Source: Amycolatopsis albispora (GTDB taxonomy: Bacteria > Actinomycetota > Actinomycetes > Mycobacteriales > Pseudonocardiaceae). From it: a stretch of 64,000 nucleotides of DNA. Position numbers and translations under genes: made by a program. The stretch is from positions 6,386,001 through 6,450,000 of the forward strand of contig NZ_CP015163.1 of NCBI RefSeq assembly GCF_003312875.1, written 5' to 3'. The stretch's first letter is position 1; every line of letters starts with the position of its first letter. Below are positions 9,151 to 17,730 of this stretch, piece by piece. The notes beneath the pieces are model-generated. The model had not been told where the DNA came from and searched no databases. It worked only from the letters and a program-made list of their open reading frames with translations.

Positions 9151-10751
9151 GAAGTACTCCTGTCCTGTTCGGCGACAAATGCAGAGTCGGTAGCGTCACT
9201 GCCGCAGGTTTCCGCAGGCTGCGACGGCCCGTCCACGCGGTGGCGTCCGGGAGCCCACGCCGTGAGCGCCACGGCCGTGACCGCGGTGAGCACGGCAAGG
9301 GCGCTGAGGGTGTCGTGGAACCCGTCGACGAAGGCGCGCCGCGCCGCGGCGGCAAGATCAGGTCCGGCGGGCGTGTCGCCGGCCAGCCGCAGCGCGGCGG
9401 CCAGCGAATCACTGGCCTGGGCGCGAGTTGCGGCGGGGAGGTGGGTGATCTGCGGGGCGAGATGGGTGCGGTAGCTGCTGGCGAGCAGGCTGCCGGCCAG
9501 CGCGATCCCCACCGCGGCACCGAGTTCCCGGGTGACGTCGTTGACCGCGGAGGCCACGCCCTGTTTGGCGCGGGGAACCCCGCGCACGATGGCGGCGGTG
9601 GCCGGTGTCGCGCAGATGCCCAGACCGAGCCCGAACACACCGAGGAACACCACCAGCCGCGGATAGTCCTCGTCCACCCCCAGCCCGCCGATCCCGACCA
9701 GCGCACCAGCCACCAGCGCCAGGCCGGCGCCGGTCATCACCCGCAACCCCACCCGCTCGCTCACCCACGGTGCGAGCACCGCGGCCACGACCAGCGGAAC
9801 GGCCACCGGCGCCAACGCCAGCCCCGCCCGCAGCGGCGAGTAGCCCCACACCAGCTGCAGATGCTGCATCAGCAGGAAGAACACCCCGAACGCGGCCAGG
9901 AACTGCACCACCAGCGACACCGCGCCAGCACCGAACCCGCGGTCGCCGAACAACCCGACCTGCAGCAACGGTGCCGCCCGTCGTCGTTCGACGAGCACGA
10001 ACCCGGCCCCCGCCAGCACCCCACCACCGAGCGAGGCGACCACCAGCGCACTGTCCCAGCCGTGATCGGGAGCCTCGATCACCCCGAACACCACCAACCC
10101 CACCGCCGCCGCCGACAGCACCGCCCCCGGCACATCCAGCCCGGGCGCCGCGGGCTCACGCGACGACGGCACGAACCAGCCACCCACCACCAGCAGCAGC
10201 GCCAACACCGCTGTGGCCACGAACACCGCCTGCCACGACCAGACCGCCAACAACGCGCCGGCCCCGAGAATGCCCAGCACCGCACCCGCCCCGGCAAAAC
10301 CCGCCCACACTCCCACCGCACGCGCGGCCTGCCGGGCAGGGAACTCCGCGGTCAGCAGGGACAACGTCGCCGGCATCACCAGCGCCGCCCCCAACCCCGC
10401 GACCGCCCGGCACACAATCACCCCTGTCGGCGTGTCCATCACCAGCGGCAGCGCCGAACCCACCGCGAACACGACCAGTCCAGCCAATAGCACACCGCGC
10501 CGCCCGAGACGGTCCCCCACCGCGCCCGCCGGCAACAGAACGCCCGCCAACACCAACGTGTAGGCATCCACAATCCACGTCGCCTGCGTCTGACTCGCCC
10601 CGATATCCGCAGCCAGCTCCGGCAACGCCGTGGTCAGCGACGCCACCCCGGCCATCACCAACGCCACGGCCAGACACGACACCGCCAGCGTCCAGCCACG
10701 GCGCGCCCCGCCCGCTTCCCCGGCCGACTCCGCCACACGCATCACCCGCAA
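9147..10751 (-). CDS. MFS drug exporter, DHA2 (EmrB/QacA) type
   Basis: The protein has 534 residues with about 14 hydrophobic helices, the count expected of the DHA2 family of proton-driven exporters. Helix 1 is LAVSCLAVALVMAGVASLTT. The loop 2-3 motif A is GAVGDRLGRRGVLL, and the antiporter-type motif C shows as GFAGAGAVLGILGAGALL in helix 5. The C-terminal tail is hydrophilic and cytoplasmic. An alternative start is Met4. It is the first gene of a three-gene minus-strand operon and is divergent from a TetR gene 112 bp away, the usual layout of a substrate-induced efflux pump. The substrate is unknown. Confidence 0.9.
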   Translation of the reverse strand: MRVMRVAESAGEAGGARRGWTLAVSCLAVALVMAGVASLTTALPELAADIGASQTQATWIVDAYTLVLAGVLLPAGAVGDRLGRRGVLLAGLVVFAVGSALPLVMDTPTGVIVCRAVAGLGAALVMPATLSLLTAEFPARQAARAVGVWAGFAGAGAVLGILGAGALLAVWSWQAVFVATAVLALLLVVGGWFVPSSREPAAPGLDVPGAVLSAAAVGLVVFGVIEAPDHGWDSALVVASLGGGVLAGAGFVLVERRRAAPLLQVGLFGDRGFGAGAVSLVVQFLAAFGVFFLLMQHLQLVWGYSPLRAGLALAPVAVPLVVAAVLAPWVSERVGLRVMTGAGLALVAGALVGIGGLGVDEDYPRLVVFLGVFGLGLGICATPATAAIVRGVPRAKQGVASAVNDVTRELGAAVGIALAGSLLASSYRTHLAPQITHLPAATRAQASDSLAAALRLAGDTPAGPDLAAAARRAFVDGFHDTLSALAVLTAVTAVALTAWAPGRHRVDGPSQPAETCGSDATDSAFVAEQDRSTS

Positions 10752-10762
10752 GACTCGAACAT

Positions 10763-10804
10763 TTGTGAACCGACAGTATCGGACCTAGACTGACGGTTTC
10801 ACAA
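10763..10804. promoter_or_regulatory. Inverted repeat, likely TetR operator
   Basis: The divergent intergenic region holds two arms, TTGTGAACCGACAGT and ACTGACGGTTTCACAA, which are near-perfect reverse complements with one inserted A and one mismatch, around a 12-bp centre. It covers the start-proximal part of both promoters, as expected for a TetR regulator that represses its own gene and the exporter operon. No other repeat of this quality is seen in the gap. Confidence 0.6.
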
Positions 10805-10863
10805 GTCCGGCTGTCGTTAGGCTTGCTCGCGCCCGCGCCGCCCTCCGGATACGCAGGAGATCG

Positions 10864-11511
10864 ATGTCCACCGCCGCCCCCACACCCAGCACCCCGGACG
10901 AAGACCCGCGGCTGGCACGCTCCCGCGCACGGCTGCTCGACGCCGCCACCCACCTACTGGCCGAAGGCGGCATCGACGCGGTCACCATCGACGCGGTCAC
11001 CCGCACCGCCGGCATCGCCCGCGCCACCCTCTACCGCCACTTCGGCACCGGCACCGAACTGCTCGCCGCCGCCTTCGAACGCCTGCTGCCCCCCGTCGCA
11101 CCCGCACCCGCCCACGGCCCCCTACGCGAACGGCTGCTCACGCTGCTGACCAACCAAGCCCACCTCATTGACCACGCCCCCCTGCAACTGACCGTGCTGT
11201 CCTGGCTCGGCATGAGCATCGCACCAACACCCTCGACCCCCACCCAGAGCGACCGGCCACACCTGCACACCCTGCGCCGCCGCATCATCGAGCAATACCG
11301 CCAACCCTTCGACGCCGTCCTCACCAGCGACGCCGCCCACAACACACTCCGCCCCGGCACCGACACCACCACCGCCCTCGCCCAACTCATCGGCCCCCTC
11401 ATCTTCAACCGCCTCGTCACCGGCACCCCCAACGACGAACAGTTCTGCGCACACCTTGTCGACAACTTCCTCACCAGCCACACGCCGCCAACCCACACGG
11501 GCGACCGCTGA
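10864..11511 (+). CDS. TetR-family regulator of the exporter operon
   Basis: The protein has 215 residues. After a Pro/Thr-rich leader of about 15 residues comes the TetR DNA-binding domain: RARLLDAATHLLAEGGIDAV, the HTH TIDAVTRTAGIARATLYRHF and GTGTELLAAAFERLLP (residues about 20-75). The rest is a helical ligand-binding domain with no recognisable subfamily signature. It is divergent from the MFS/BtrH/hydrolase operon with a shared inverted repeat, so it most likely represses both until the exported compound binds. The start ATG at 10864 follows GCAGGAGATCG. Confidence 0.88.
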   Translation: MSTAAPTPSTPDEDPRLARSRARLLDAATHLLAEGGIDAVTIDAVTRTAGIARATLYRHFGTGTELLAAAFERLLPPVAPAPAHGPLRERLLTLLTNQAHLIDHAPLQLTVLSWLGMSIAPTPSTPTQSDRPHLHTLRRRIIEQYRQPFDAVLTSDAAHNTLRPGTDTTTALAQLIGPLIFNRLVTGTPNDEQFCAHLVDNFLTSHTPPTHTGDR

Positions 11512-11866
11512 CGACCCGCCACCACTGAGCACAGGCTCAGCTGAGGCGCACCCCCGCCCTCGCTCTGACACCGACAACGGTTGGAGTGCCCCCACAGCCT
11601 CAGCACGCCCTCCCCCGTGCCGTGGATCGCACCGGCCTGAGCGCGCGGCCGGCGAGCCGGGCACGCTTCGATCAAGGCTCTGGTGTGGCCCGCGCGCTTG
11701 AGCACACCGTCCGGGTGGCCCCACAGCGGGAAGACAAGGACAGGCCGTGGCCGCAATCCGGTGTGGGGCCGCCCGCCCCGCTAGTTGACGACGCACGCTG
11801 TCCGACCTACCCGGTGTGGGTCGGATCCCGTGGTGCCAGTCGCCGGGTCTGCGCGGGCGCAATCGG
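11512..11866. other. Spacer between convergent genes
   Basis: These 355 bp lie between the TetR gene (plus) and the enoyl-CoA hydratase (minus). No frame has convincing coding character. Two hairpins are visible: CTGAGC/GCTCAG at 11525-11540, just after the TetR stop, and the stronger one listed at 11801-11825. Confidence 0.6.
11801..11825. terminator. Hairpin between convergent genes, possible terminator
   Basis: TCCGACC at 11801-11807 pairs perfectly with GGTCGGA at 11819-11825 around an 11-nt loop. It lies about 40 bp downstream of the enoyl-CoA hydratase stop and has no T-tract, as is common in actinomycetes. Confidence 0.35.
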
Positions 11867-12634
11867 CTACCTGCCGCGCCACACCGGCTTGCGCTTCTCG
11901 CGGAAGGCGCGCGGTCCCTCTTGCGCGTCCTCACTCAGGTAGACGGGCTCCCATATCCGGTCAGCCTCGTCCAGCGCGTCGTGCCACCCGCGGTCGGCGG
12001 CCGCGTACACCATCGCCTTCGCGGCGAGCACGGACAGCGGCGCGTTCGCCGCGATGCGTTTCGCCAGGCGCTGCGTCGCCTTCCGGAGCTCCCCGGCCGG
12101 GACCACCTCGTTGACCAGACCGATCTGGTGGGCCCGCGCGGCATCGATGGGCTCCCCGGTCAGCAGGATCTGCAGTGCCACGCGCGGCGGAATGAGCCAC
12201 GGCAGCGGCGCGGCCCACGGAGCACCCCGGCCCACCTTGACCTCCGTGACCGCGAACCGGGCGTGCTCGGCGGCCACGACCAGGTCGCACATCTGGGCAA
12301 GCAGGAAACCACCGGCGTAGGCCACCCCGTTGACCGCCGCGATGGTGGGCTTGTCGACCTTGACGTTGCGGCCGAGGTGCGGAACGAAGTCCGCTGGCGG
12401 CACAGTCAACTCCGTGTCGGCCATCTCCTTGAGGTCTCCCCCGGCGCAGAAAGCAGCGTCACCGGCGCCGGTGAGCACCAGCACCTTCGCGTCGCGATCG
12501 GCGTTGAAGGCGTCGAACGCCTCGAACAGCGCGGACCGAACCTTCGAATTGAGCGCGTTGCGCGCCTCCGGCCGGTTGATCGTCACCCAGGCCACCTCGT
12601 CGACGAGCTCATAGGCGAGCGCCCGCGTTGTCAT
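11867..12634 (-). CDS. Enoyl-CoA hydratase/isomerase family protein (crotonase)
   Basis: The protein has 255 residues, full length for the family. It shows VAWVTINRPEARNALNS, the first oxyanion-hole segment AFCAGGDLKEMAD, the second at AAVNGVAYAGGFLLA, and both acidic positions expected of hydratases (Glu in VVAAEHARF and in FAVTEVKVGRG). The end is EGPRAFREKRKPVWRGR, a typical crotonase C-terminus. It adds water across a 2-enoyl-CoA (or isomerises it) in beta-oxidation or in the branched-acid pathway encoded next to it. AGGAGG lies upstream of the ATG at 12634. It is the last gene of the minus-strand catabolic run. A dead relative with shared blocks (RFAVTxVKVxRG, PIDAxRAxQxGLxNxV) lies at 27020-27657. 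Confidence 0.88.
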   Translation of the reverse strand: MTTRALAYELVDEVAWVTINRPEARNALNSKVRSALFEAFDAFNADRDAKVLVLTGAGDAAFCAGGDLKEMADTELTVPPADFVPHLGRNVKVDKPTIAAVNGVAYAGGFLLAQMCDLVVAAEHARFAVTEVKVGRGAPWAAPLPWLIPPRVALQILLTGEPIDAARAHQIGLVNEVVPAGELRKATQRLAKRIAANAPLSVLAAKAMVYAAADRGWHDALDEADRIWEPVYLSEDAQEGPRAFREKRKPVWRGR

Positions 12635-12685
12635 CTCCGTTCACCCTCCTAGTTCGGGAAACCGACGGTCACGGTCCGGACGCGC

Positions 12686-13237
12686 TCAGGCGTGGGCATC
12701 GCTGGTCCGACCTGTCCGCTCACTCAGCCACTGGTGGAAGCGGGCGTAGTGACGTTCCGGATCGCGCTCGACGAAACGACCCCGCGCGGTCGCGAGGACC
12801 ATGTTCGGCCCAGGCAGGAGCAGCTCCGCGGCAATGGTCCACCATCCGCGCTCGTCTCGGTTCTCCGACCACGCTCGGATGTCGAGGTCGTGCTCGATGG
12901 GGACCGGGCGGCGAAACGACACCTGCATGTCCGCCGTGACCGCGAGCACGGAGGCGGACCACGGCACCACACCGCACACCTCGTCGAAGGCCGCCATGAC
13001 CGACCCGCCATGCGCGACGCCACCGGCACCCTCATGCTCGGCGCCCAGCCGAAACCGCCCGACCACGCTACCGTCGTCCCGCGTTTCGACCGCCTCGATT
13101 CCCAGTCGGCAGCGCCCCGCCTGCCGACAACCAGCGCACAGTGACGCCGAACCGCCGCCCACCGCGGGAAAGCCACTCAGCGGCCCCGTGGGAATGCCCG
13201 ATCCCGAACGCTGCCCATCTTCCCTTTCACCGGTCAT
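12686..13237 (-). CDS. PaaI-type hotdog acyl-CoA thioesterase
   Basis: The chosen start is ATG at 13237 behind AGGGGAA, giving 183 residues (MTGEREDGQRSGSG). The frame is open further upstream to 13414, but that part lacks family character. The hotdog core shows HEGAGGVAHGGSVMAAFDEV, the PaaI motif with HGG and the catalytic acidic residue on the central helix, then VTADMQVSFRRPVPIEHDLD and LATARGRFVERD. The segment SLCAGCRQAGRCRLGIEAVE near residue 30 resembles the Cys-containing N-terminus of actinobacterial PaaI proteins. It would release CoA from stalled acyl-CoA intermediates, sparing CoA for the pathway. It sits between the ligase and hydratase genes in the same direction. Confidence 0.8.
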   Translation of the reverse strand: MTGEREDGQRSGSGIPTGPLSGFPAVGGGSASLCAGCRQAGRCRLGIEAVETRDDGSVVGRFRLGAEHEGAGGVAHGGSVMAAFDEVCGVVPWSASVLAVTADMQVSFRRPVPIEHDLDIRAWSENRDERGWWTIAAELLLPGPNMVLATARGRFVERDPERHYARFHQWLSERTGRTSDAHA

Positions 13238-13455
13238 TCGCTCGTTCCCCTGCACGCCCGTTTCGACTCCGAACAAGCAAGACGTTATCAGCCATTTACA
13301 ACCCGCCGGCTCGGCATCGCCAACATCACACGCCGTTGGCTCGCCAACCTCGTTGCGCCGGCGGGAGTCGCCCTTCTGCCACGCGCCGCGGCGCGCCGCG
13401 ATGATGTGCGCCATACCTCTAGGTTAATGTCAACTCACTAGTACCCGCCGGTAGG

Positions 13456-15129
13456 TCATCCGTGGTACAGGGTCTGGTGCTCGGCCCGGATCTTGTACTT
13501 GAGCACCTTGCCGCCGACGGTTTCGGGCAACGCGTCGGTGACCACGATTCGTTTGGGTGTTTCGAACCCGGCCAGACGGGAGCGGCAGAACTCGGTGACC
13601 TCCTCCTCGGTGACCGTCTGGCCGTCGGTGGGCACCACGAACGCGGTCACCGCCTCACCCCACCGCTCGTGGGGCAGGCCGACTACTGCGGCCTTGGCCA
13701 CCGCGGGGTGTTGGTGCAGTACCGACTCGACGCGCAGGCTGGAGACGTTCTCCCCGCCGGTCTTGACGATGTCCTTGTACCGGTCGAGCATGACGCGCAG
13801 GCCGTCGGCGTCGTCGCGGCAACTGTCCCCGGAGTGGAACCAGCCGTCCTGGAACGCTTCCTTGGTCGCCGCCTCGTTGCGGTAGTAGCCGGCGGTCACT
13901 ACGGGCGAGCGGTAGACCACCTCGCCGGGCGTACCTGGCTTGTCCGTCAAGTCGTGGCCCTGTTCGTCTACGATCTTCGCGGCCAGCAGCGGGCTGGGGA
14001 GTCCGACGTAGTTCTGTTCGGGCGCGGTCCGCAGGAAGGTGTCCCGCCACTGGTCCACCCAGAAGCGGTGACACGCGATCGCCTCCGTCTGCCCCAGGAT
14101 CTCCATGGGCTGCAGTTCCTCGCCGCACAGCCGCTTGAGCTGGGCCACAGTGCCCGGCGGCAGCGCGGCCCAGCCGTAGACCAGCACGCGCAGCGATCGA
14201 GCGTCGTAGCGGACCGGGTCGGTCGACAGCGCGTCGACCAGTGCGTTGACCATCGCGGGCGAGCCAGCCCACAGAGCTGTGACGGACTCGCGGGTGATCG
14301 CTTCGGCGATCTGCTGGGCGTCGGGACGCCGGCCGAGCACCATTGTCCCACCGGTCAGGAACGTCGAGAGCATCAGTTGGTCGCCGATGTGGTAGACGAT
14401 GGGCAGGAACGTGCCCAGTACCAGGTCGGACTCGAATCGCAGGCCGCGGCTGAACGGTAACGCGAAGCTGTACGCGGCGAGGTAGCTGTAGTGGTGTGAC
14501 AGCATCACGCCCTTGGGCATGGACGTGGTGCCCGAGGTGGACAGGATCTGCCAGATGTCGTCACCGTGGATCGCGACGTCGGGCTCGTCGGCCGGCGCGC
14601 CGTCGAGGAAGGAGGTCCAGCTCAGCACACCCTCGGGCACGTTCCCGCCGATCGGGAGAACGATCGGGGTCAGCCCGGCGGCGGTGACGGGGCCCTCGGC
14701 GACCGGCCAGAACTCGGCATCGACGAAGGCGAACCGGGCCTCGACGTGCTCGATGAGGTAACTGACGACGTCTGGTGCGAGCGACGGGTTGACCGGCGCG
14801 CACACCAGGCCCGCCTTGGCGATGCCCAGCTTGGTGACCAGCGCCTCGACCGAGTTCTCGCAGAACAGCGACACCCGCTCGCCCGCGTGCAGGCCCTGCG
14901 CGGCGAGCGCGTTCGCCACCCGGTTGGCCAGCTCGTCGACATCGCGGTAGGTCAGCCTGCGGTGCTCGGGATAGGCGTAGGCTCCGTCGCGGCCCACCAC
15001 CGCCGCCTTGTCGGGGCGGCTCCAGATCAGCCGCTCGCACAGATCGCCGACGCTGACCCGGTTCCAGCGTTGGGTTTCGTGGCGGCCGCGAAGACTGGTC
15101 ACGTCGATGGGACCTGACAACATGGTCAT
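13456..15129 (-). CDS. Acyl-CoA synthetase (AMP-forming)
   Basis: The protein has 557 residues of the ANL adenylating superfamily. Motifs in order: P-loop STSGTTSMPKGVMLSHH (about 195-210), LGQTEA (A5), WFHSGDSCRDDADGLRVMLD (A7/A8 hinge with the conserved Asp), and PETVGGKVLKYKIR with the catalytic Lys near the C-terminus. It activates a carboxylic acid to its AMP ester and then to the CoA thioester. The wide acyl pocket cannot be assigned, but the neighbours (carboxylase, AtuA-like, acyl-CoA dehydrogenase) suggest a branched or isoprenoid acid. It lies 7 bp downstream of the AtuA-like gene, so the same transcript is likely. Confidence 0.9.
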   Translation of the reverse strand: MTMLSGPIDVTSLRGRHETQRWNRVSVGDLCERLIWSRPDKAAVVGRDGAYAYPEHRRLTYRDVDELANRVANALAAQGLHAGERVSLFCENSVEALVTKLGIAKAGLVCAPVNPSLAPDVVSYLIEHVEARFAFVDAEFWPVAEGPVTAAGLTPIVLPIGGNVPEGVLSWTSFLDGAPADEPDVAIHGDDIWQILSTSGTTSMPKGVMLSHHYSYLAAYSFALPFSRGLRFESDLVLGTFLPIVYHIGDQLMLSTFLTGGTMVLGRRPDAQQIAEAITRESVTALWAGSPAMVNALVDALSTDPVRYDARSLRVLVYGWAALPPGTVAQLKRLCGEELQPMEILGQTEAIACHRFWVDQWRDTFLRTAPEQNYVGLPSPLLAAKIVDEQGHDLTDKPGTPGEVVYRSPVVTAGYYRNEAATKEAFQDGWFHSGDSCRDDADGLRVMLDRYKDIVKTGGENVSSLRVESVLHQHPAVAKAAVVGLPHERWGEAVTAFVVPTDGQTVTEEEVTEFCRSRLAGFETPKRIVVTDALPETVGGKVLKYKIRAEHQTLYHG

Positions 15130-15136
15130 CCTCCTG

Positions 15137-16918
15137 TCAGCACGGCGGTGCGTCCTCCTCGAGTACGGTGATGGGGATCGGCACGTGGCGGGAGCGCAGG
15201 TACTCGCCGAGCCCCTTCGCCTGTGGGTCGGGCCGTACCGAGGCGGCCACGCCCTCGCCGAGCAGGCCGACCAGCACGAAGTTCAGCGCCCGCAGGTTCG
15301 GCAGCTCGTGGCGGTGGATGGTCAGCGGCGAAGCCTCGGGGATCAGGGTCCGCAGCCGGTCGACGGTGAGGTAGTCGCGTAGCCAGGCGTACGCGGTGTC
15401 GGTGCGGACCCATACGCCGACGTTGGCGTTGCCGCCCTTGTCACCCGACCGCGCCGCGCAGACCCGCCCCAGTGGGACTATCCGGGTGGGTGCCTGCACT
15501 GTCACCGTGGATGGATCGGGCGGGGGGACGCGCTGGCCGGTGGCTGGGGCGTGCTCGCCGCGGACGATCGTTCGGGTCGTGCCGTCGGGGAGCACAACCC
15601 GTTGTTCGATCAGGTCGGCGGGGATGAGGGTGGGCCAGTACACGCCGTAGGCGCTCTCGGCGGTGGGCGGGGTCGTGGTATGCAGCCCGGCGGGCCCGGC
15701 GAGGATGACCTCCATGGCCGCGCCGGAGAAGGCCCGCCCGACCTTGCGCGCGTCCGGGTCTTTGACGGTGATCCGCAGGTGGGCGGTGGCTTCCTCGTTG
15801 GTCGGGGCATCGTCGGTGTCGAACCGCATCAGGCGCACGTCGGTTTCGGCGAAGGTGTCCTTGCCGCCGAGGATGTCGAACAGCAGTCCTTCGGTCCAGG
15901 CGGCCTTGTCCTCGATGTCGAGGCCGGTCAGGACGAACGTCATGGTGTTGCGGTAGCCGCCGACGTAGTTCATGGCGACCTTCGCCCTGTCCGGCGGCGC
16001 GCTGCCTCGCACGTCCGACACGCTGATGCGGTCGGGCCGCTGTTGGGTCAGGGTGATGGTGTCGAAGTGCGCTACCACGTCGGGGTTGGGGTAGGCGGGT
16101 TCGGCGATCTCGTATAGCAGCTGGGCGGTGACCGTGCCCACCGACACCATGCCTCCGGTATTCGGATGCTTGGTGATGACGCTGGACCCGTCGGCGGCGA
16201 TTTCGGCGATGGGGAAGCCGGGATAGCGGCGGTCGGTCACCTCGTGCGGCCAGGAGTAGTTGCCGCCGGTCGCCTGGGGGCCGCACTCGATGATGTGCCC
16301 GGCGACGACCGCGCCAGCCAGGACATCGTAGTCGGTCCGGGCCCAGCCGTGCCACCACGCGGCCGGGCCGGTGACCAGGGAGGCGTCGGTGACCCGGGGG
16401 CACACGACGATGTCGGCGCCAGCGGCCAGGGCTTCGGTGATACCCCAGCCGCCCAGGTAGGCGTTGGCCGTGACGGGTTTGACGCCGGCGTCGGCGAGGG
16501 GCTTGCCGGTGTCCAGGTGCGCCAGCGAGTGCCCCTGGTCGAGGAGGTCGTCGATCCTGTTCGTGAGGTCGTCGCCCTCGATATAGGCGATCCGCGGTGA
16601 CAGTCCGAGGCGCTCGGCCAGCTCGGTGAGCCGCTCGGCGAGGCCGGCCGGGTTCAATCCGCCCGCGTTGGTCACTACCCGGATCCCGCGGTCGAGGCAG
16701 GTGCCCAGCACCTGCTCCATCTGCGTGACAAACGTCTGGGCATACCCGGCGCCGGGATCCTTCTGCTTGGCTTTCCACAGGATCAACATGGTGAGCTCGG
16801 CCAGGTAGTCGCCGGTGAGCACGTCGACCGGGCCGCCGTCGACCATCTCCCTGGCCGCGGCGACGCGGTCGCCGTAGAAGCCGGAACAGTTGCCGATCCG
16901 CACGGCACGGGAATTCAT
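15137..16918 (-). CDS. AtuA-family protein (acyclic terpene utilization, DUF1446)
   Basis: The protein has 593 residues. The N-terminal DUF1446 domain starts VRIGNCSGFYGDRVAAAREM and shows LTGDYLAELTMLIL, TNAGGLNPAGLAERLTELA and CPRVTDASLVTGPAAWWHGW. The C-terminal part has VCAARSGDKGGNANVGVWVR and RALNFVLVGLLGEGVAAS, typical of long AtuA proteins. AtuA of Pseudomonas is required for growth on citronellol/geraniol, but its exact reaction is unsettled. Here it sits with both carboxylase subunits, acyl-CoA dehydrogenase and hydratase, the same company as in Atu and Liu clusters. Its start overlaps the stop of the TIGR03084 gene by 4 bp (ATGA), so coupling is likely. Confidence 0.88.
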   Translation of the reverse strand: MNSRAVRIGNCSGFYGDRVAAAREMVDGGPVDVLTGDYLAELTMLILWKAKQKDPGAGYAQTFVTQMEQVLGTCLDRGIRVVTNAGGLNPAGLAERLTELAERLGLSPRIAYIEGDDLTNRIDDLLDQGHSLAHLDTGKPLADAGVKPVTANAYLGGWGITEALAAGADIVVCPRVTDASLVTGPAAWWHGWARTDYDVLAGAVVAGHIIECGPQATGGNYSWPHEVTDRRYPGFPIAEIAADGSSVITKHPNTGGMVSVGTVTAQLLYEIAEPAYPNPDVVAHFDTITLTQQRPDRISVSDVRGSAPPDRAKVAMNYVGGYRNTMTFVLTGLDIEDKAAWTEGLLFDILGGKDTFAETDVRLMRFDTDDAPTNEEATAHLRITVKDPDARKVGRAFSGAAMEVILAGPAGLHTTTPPTAESAYGVYWPTLIPADLIEQRVVLPDGTTRTIVRGEHAPATGQRVPPPDPSTVTVQAPTRIVPLGRVCAARSGDKGGNANVGVWVRTDTAYAWLRDYLTVDRLRTLIPEASPLTIHRHELPNLRALNFVLVGLLGEGVAASVRPDPQAKGLGEYLRSRHVPIPITVLEEDAPPC

Positions 16919-17730
16919 CGGACCGTCTTCTCCTTCCTGGCGAACTCACCTGGCGCACGCCCCGGCCCCGGTGGGCCGGCGAAGGCCTGGGCGATGGACA
17001 TCCACTCGGCCGCCACCGGCCCGCTGATCTTCAGCGCGGTGTCGGCGACGTGCCGCCGCTGGGTCACGACGAGGCAGAAGTCCAACGCGGGCCCGGACAC
17101 GATGTCCCGCGCTCGCGGCGGCCCCCACGTCCAGGTCGCACCATCGGGACTCGACAGGTCGACGCGGACCGGGTCGGCGGGAACCGGCTTCCCGTGCCGC
17201 CCGAACGCGAACCCAAAGGTGCGCACCCCCAGATGTGCGATGTGCCGCAACCGCGCGGTCGGAGTGCGCTCGACACCGAGGGCGTCGGCGATGTCCTGGC
17301 CGTGCGCCCACGTCTCCATCAGCCGGGCTGTGATCGAGGACGCGAGGCTCATCTCCGGCCCATACCACGGCACCCGGAGCTTCGGGTCCAGTCCGGACGC
17401 CGTGTCGACCAGGCGCCGGCGCGCGTCGCGGAACCAGGTCGACAGCTCCGCCGGCGGCAGCCCCCGATGCCGCTGGGCTACCTCGTCGGCGAACGCCGGG
17501 TTTCGCGACACCTGCTTGGCCTCCACCGCGCGGAAGCGGTCGGGATCGACTGCGGCCCGAGTGGCCGCCTCGTCGAAGTAGGCCAGATGGCTGACCTGGT
17601 CGCGGATCGCCCACCCCGGCGCGGGGGTCGGCGCGTCCCAGGTGGCGTGGCTCAGCCCGGTCAGCATGTCCTCGACCACTCGGGTTTCGGCCTGGAGGTC
17701 GGCGAGCAACTCGGCGAAGGCGACCATCAA
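16915..17730 (-). CDS. TIGR03084-type DinB-like metal-binding protein
   Basis: The protein has 271 residues. The N-terminal four-helix DinB/maleylpyruvate-isomerase-like domain shows GWAIRDQVSHLAYFDEAATR (metal His in VSHL) and MSLASSITARLMETWAHGQD, where the Glu/His in METWAHGQD complete the usual three-His-type metal site. A C-terminal lid domain follows (VSGPALDFCLVVTQRRHVAD). Members of this family commonly accompany AtuA and acyl-CoA carboxylase genes in actinobacteria; their reaction is not known. Mycothiol- or CoA-dependent chemistry would fit the fold. It overlaps the AtuA-like gene by 4 bp downstream and the carboxylase alpha subunit by 4 bp upstream, so it is part of the operon core. 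Confidence 0.82.
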   Translation of the reverse strand: MMVAFAELLADLQAETRVVEDMLTGLSHATWDAPTPAPGWAIRDQVSHLAYFDEAATRAAVDPDRFRAVEAKQVSRNPAFADEVAQRHRGLPPAELSTWFRDARRRLVDTASGLDPKLRVPWYGPEMSLASSITARLMETWAHGQDIADALGVERTPTARLRHIAHLGVRTFGFAFGRHGKPVPADPVRVDLSSPDGATWTWGPPRARDIVSGPALDFCLVVTQRRHVADTALKISGPVAAEWMSIAQAFAGPPGPGRAPGEFARKEKTVR

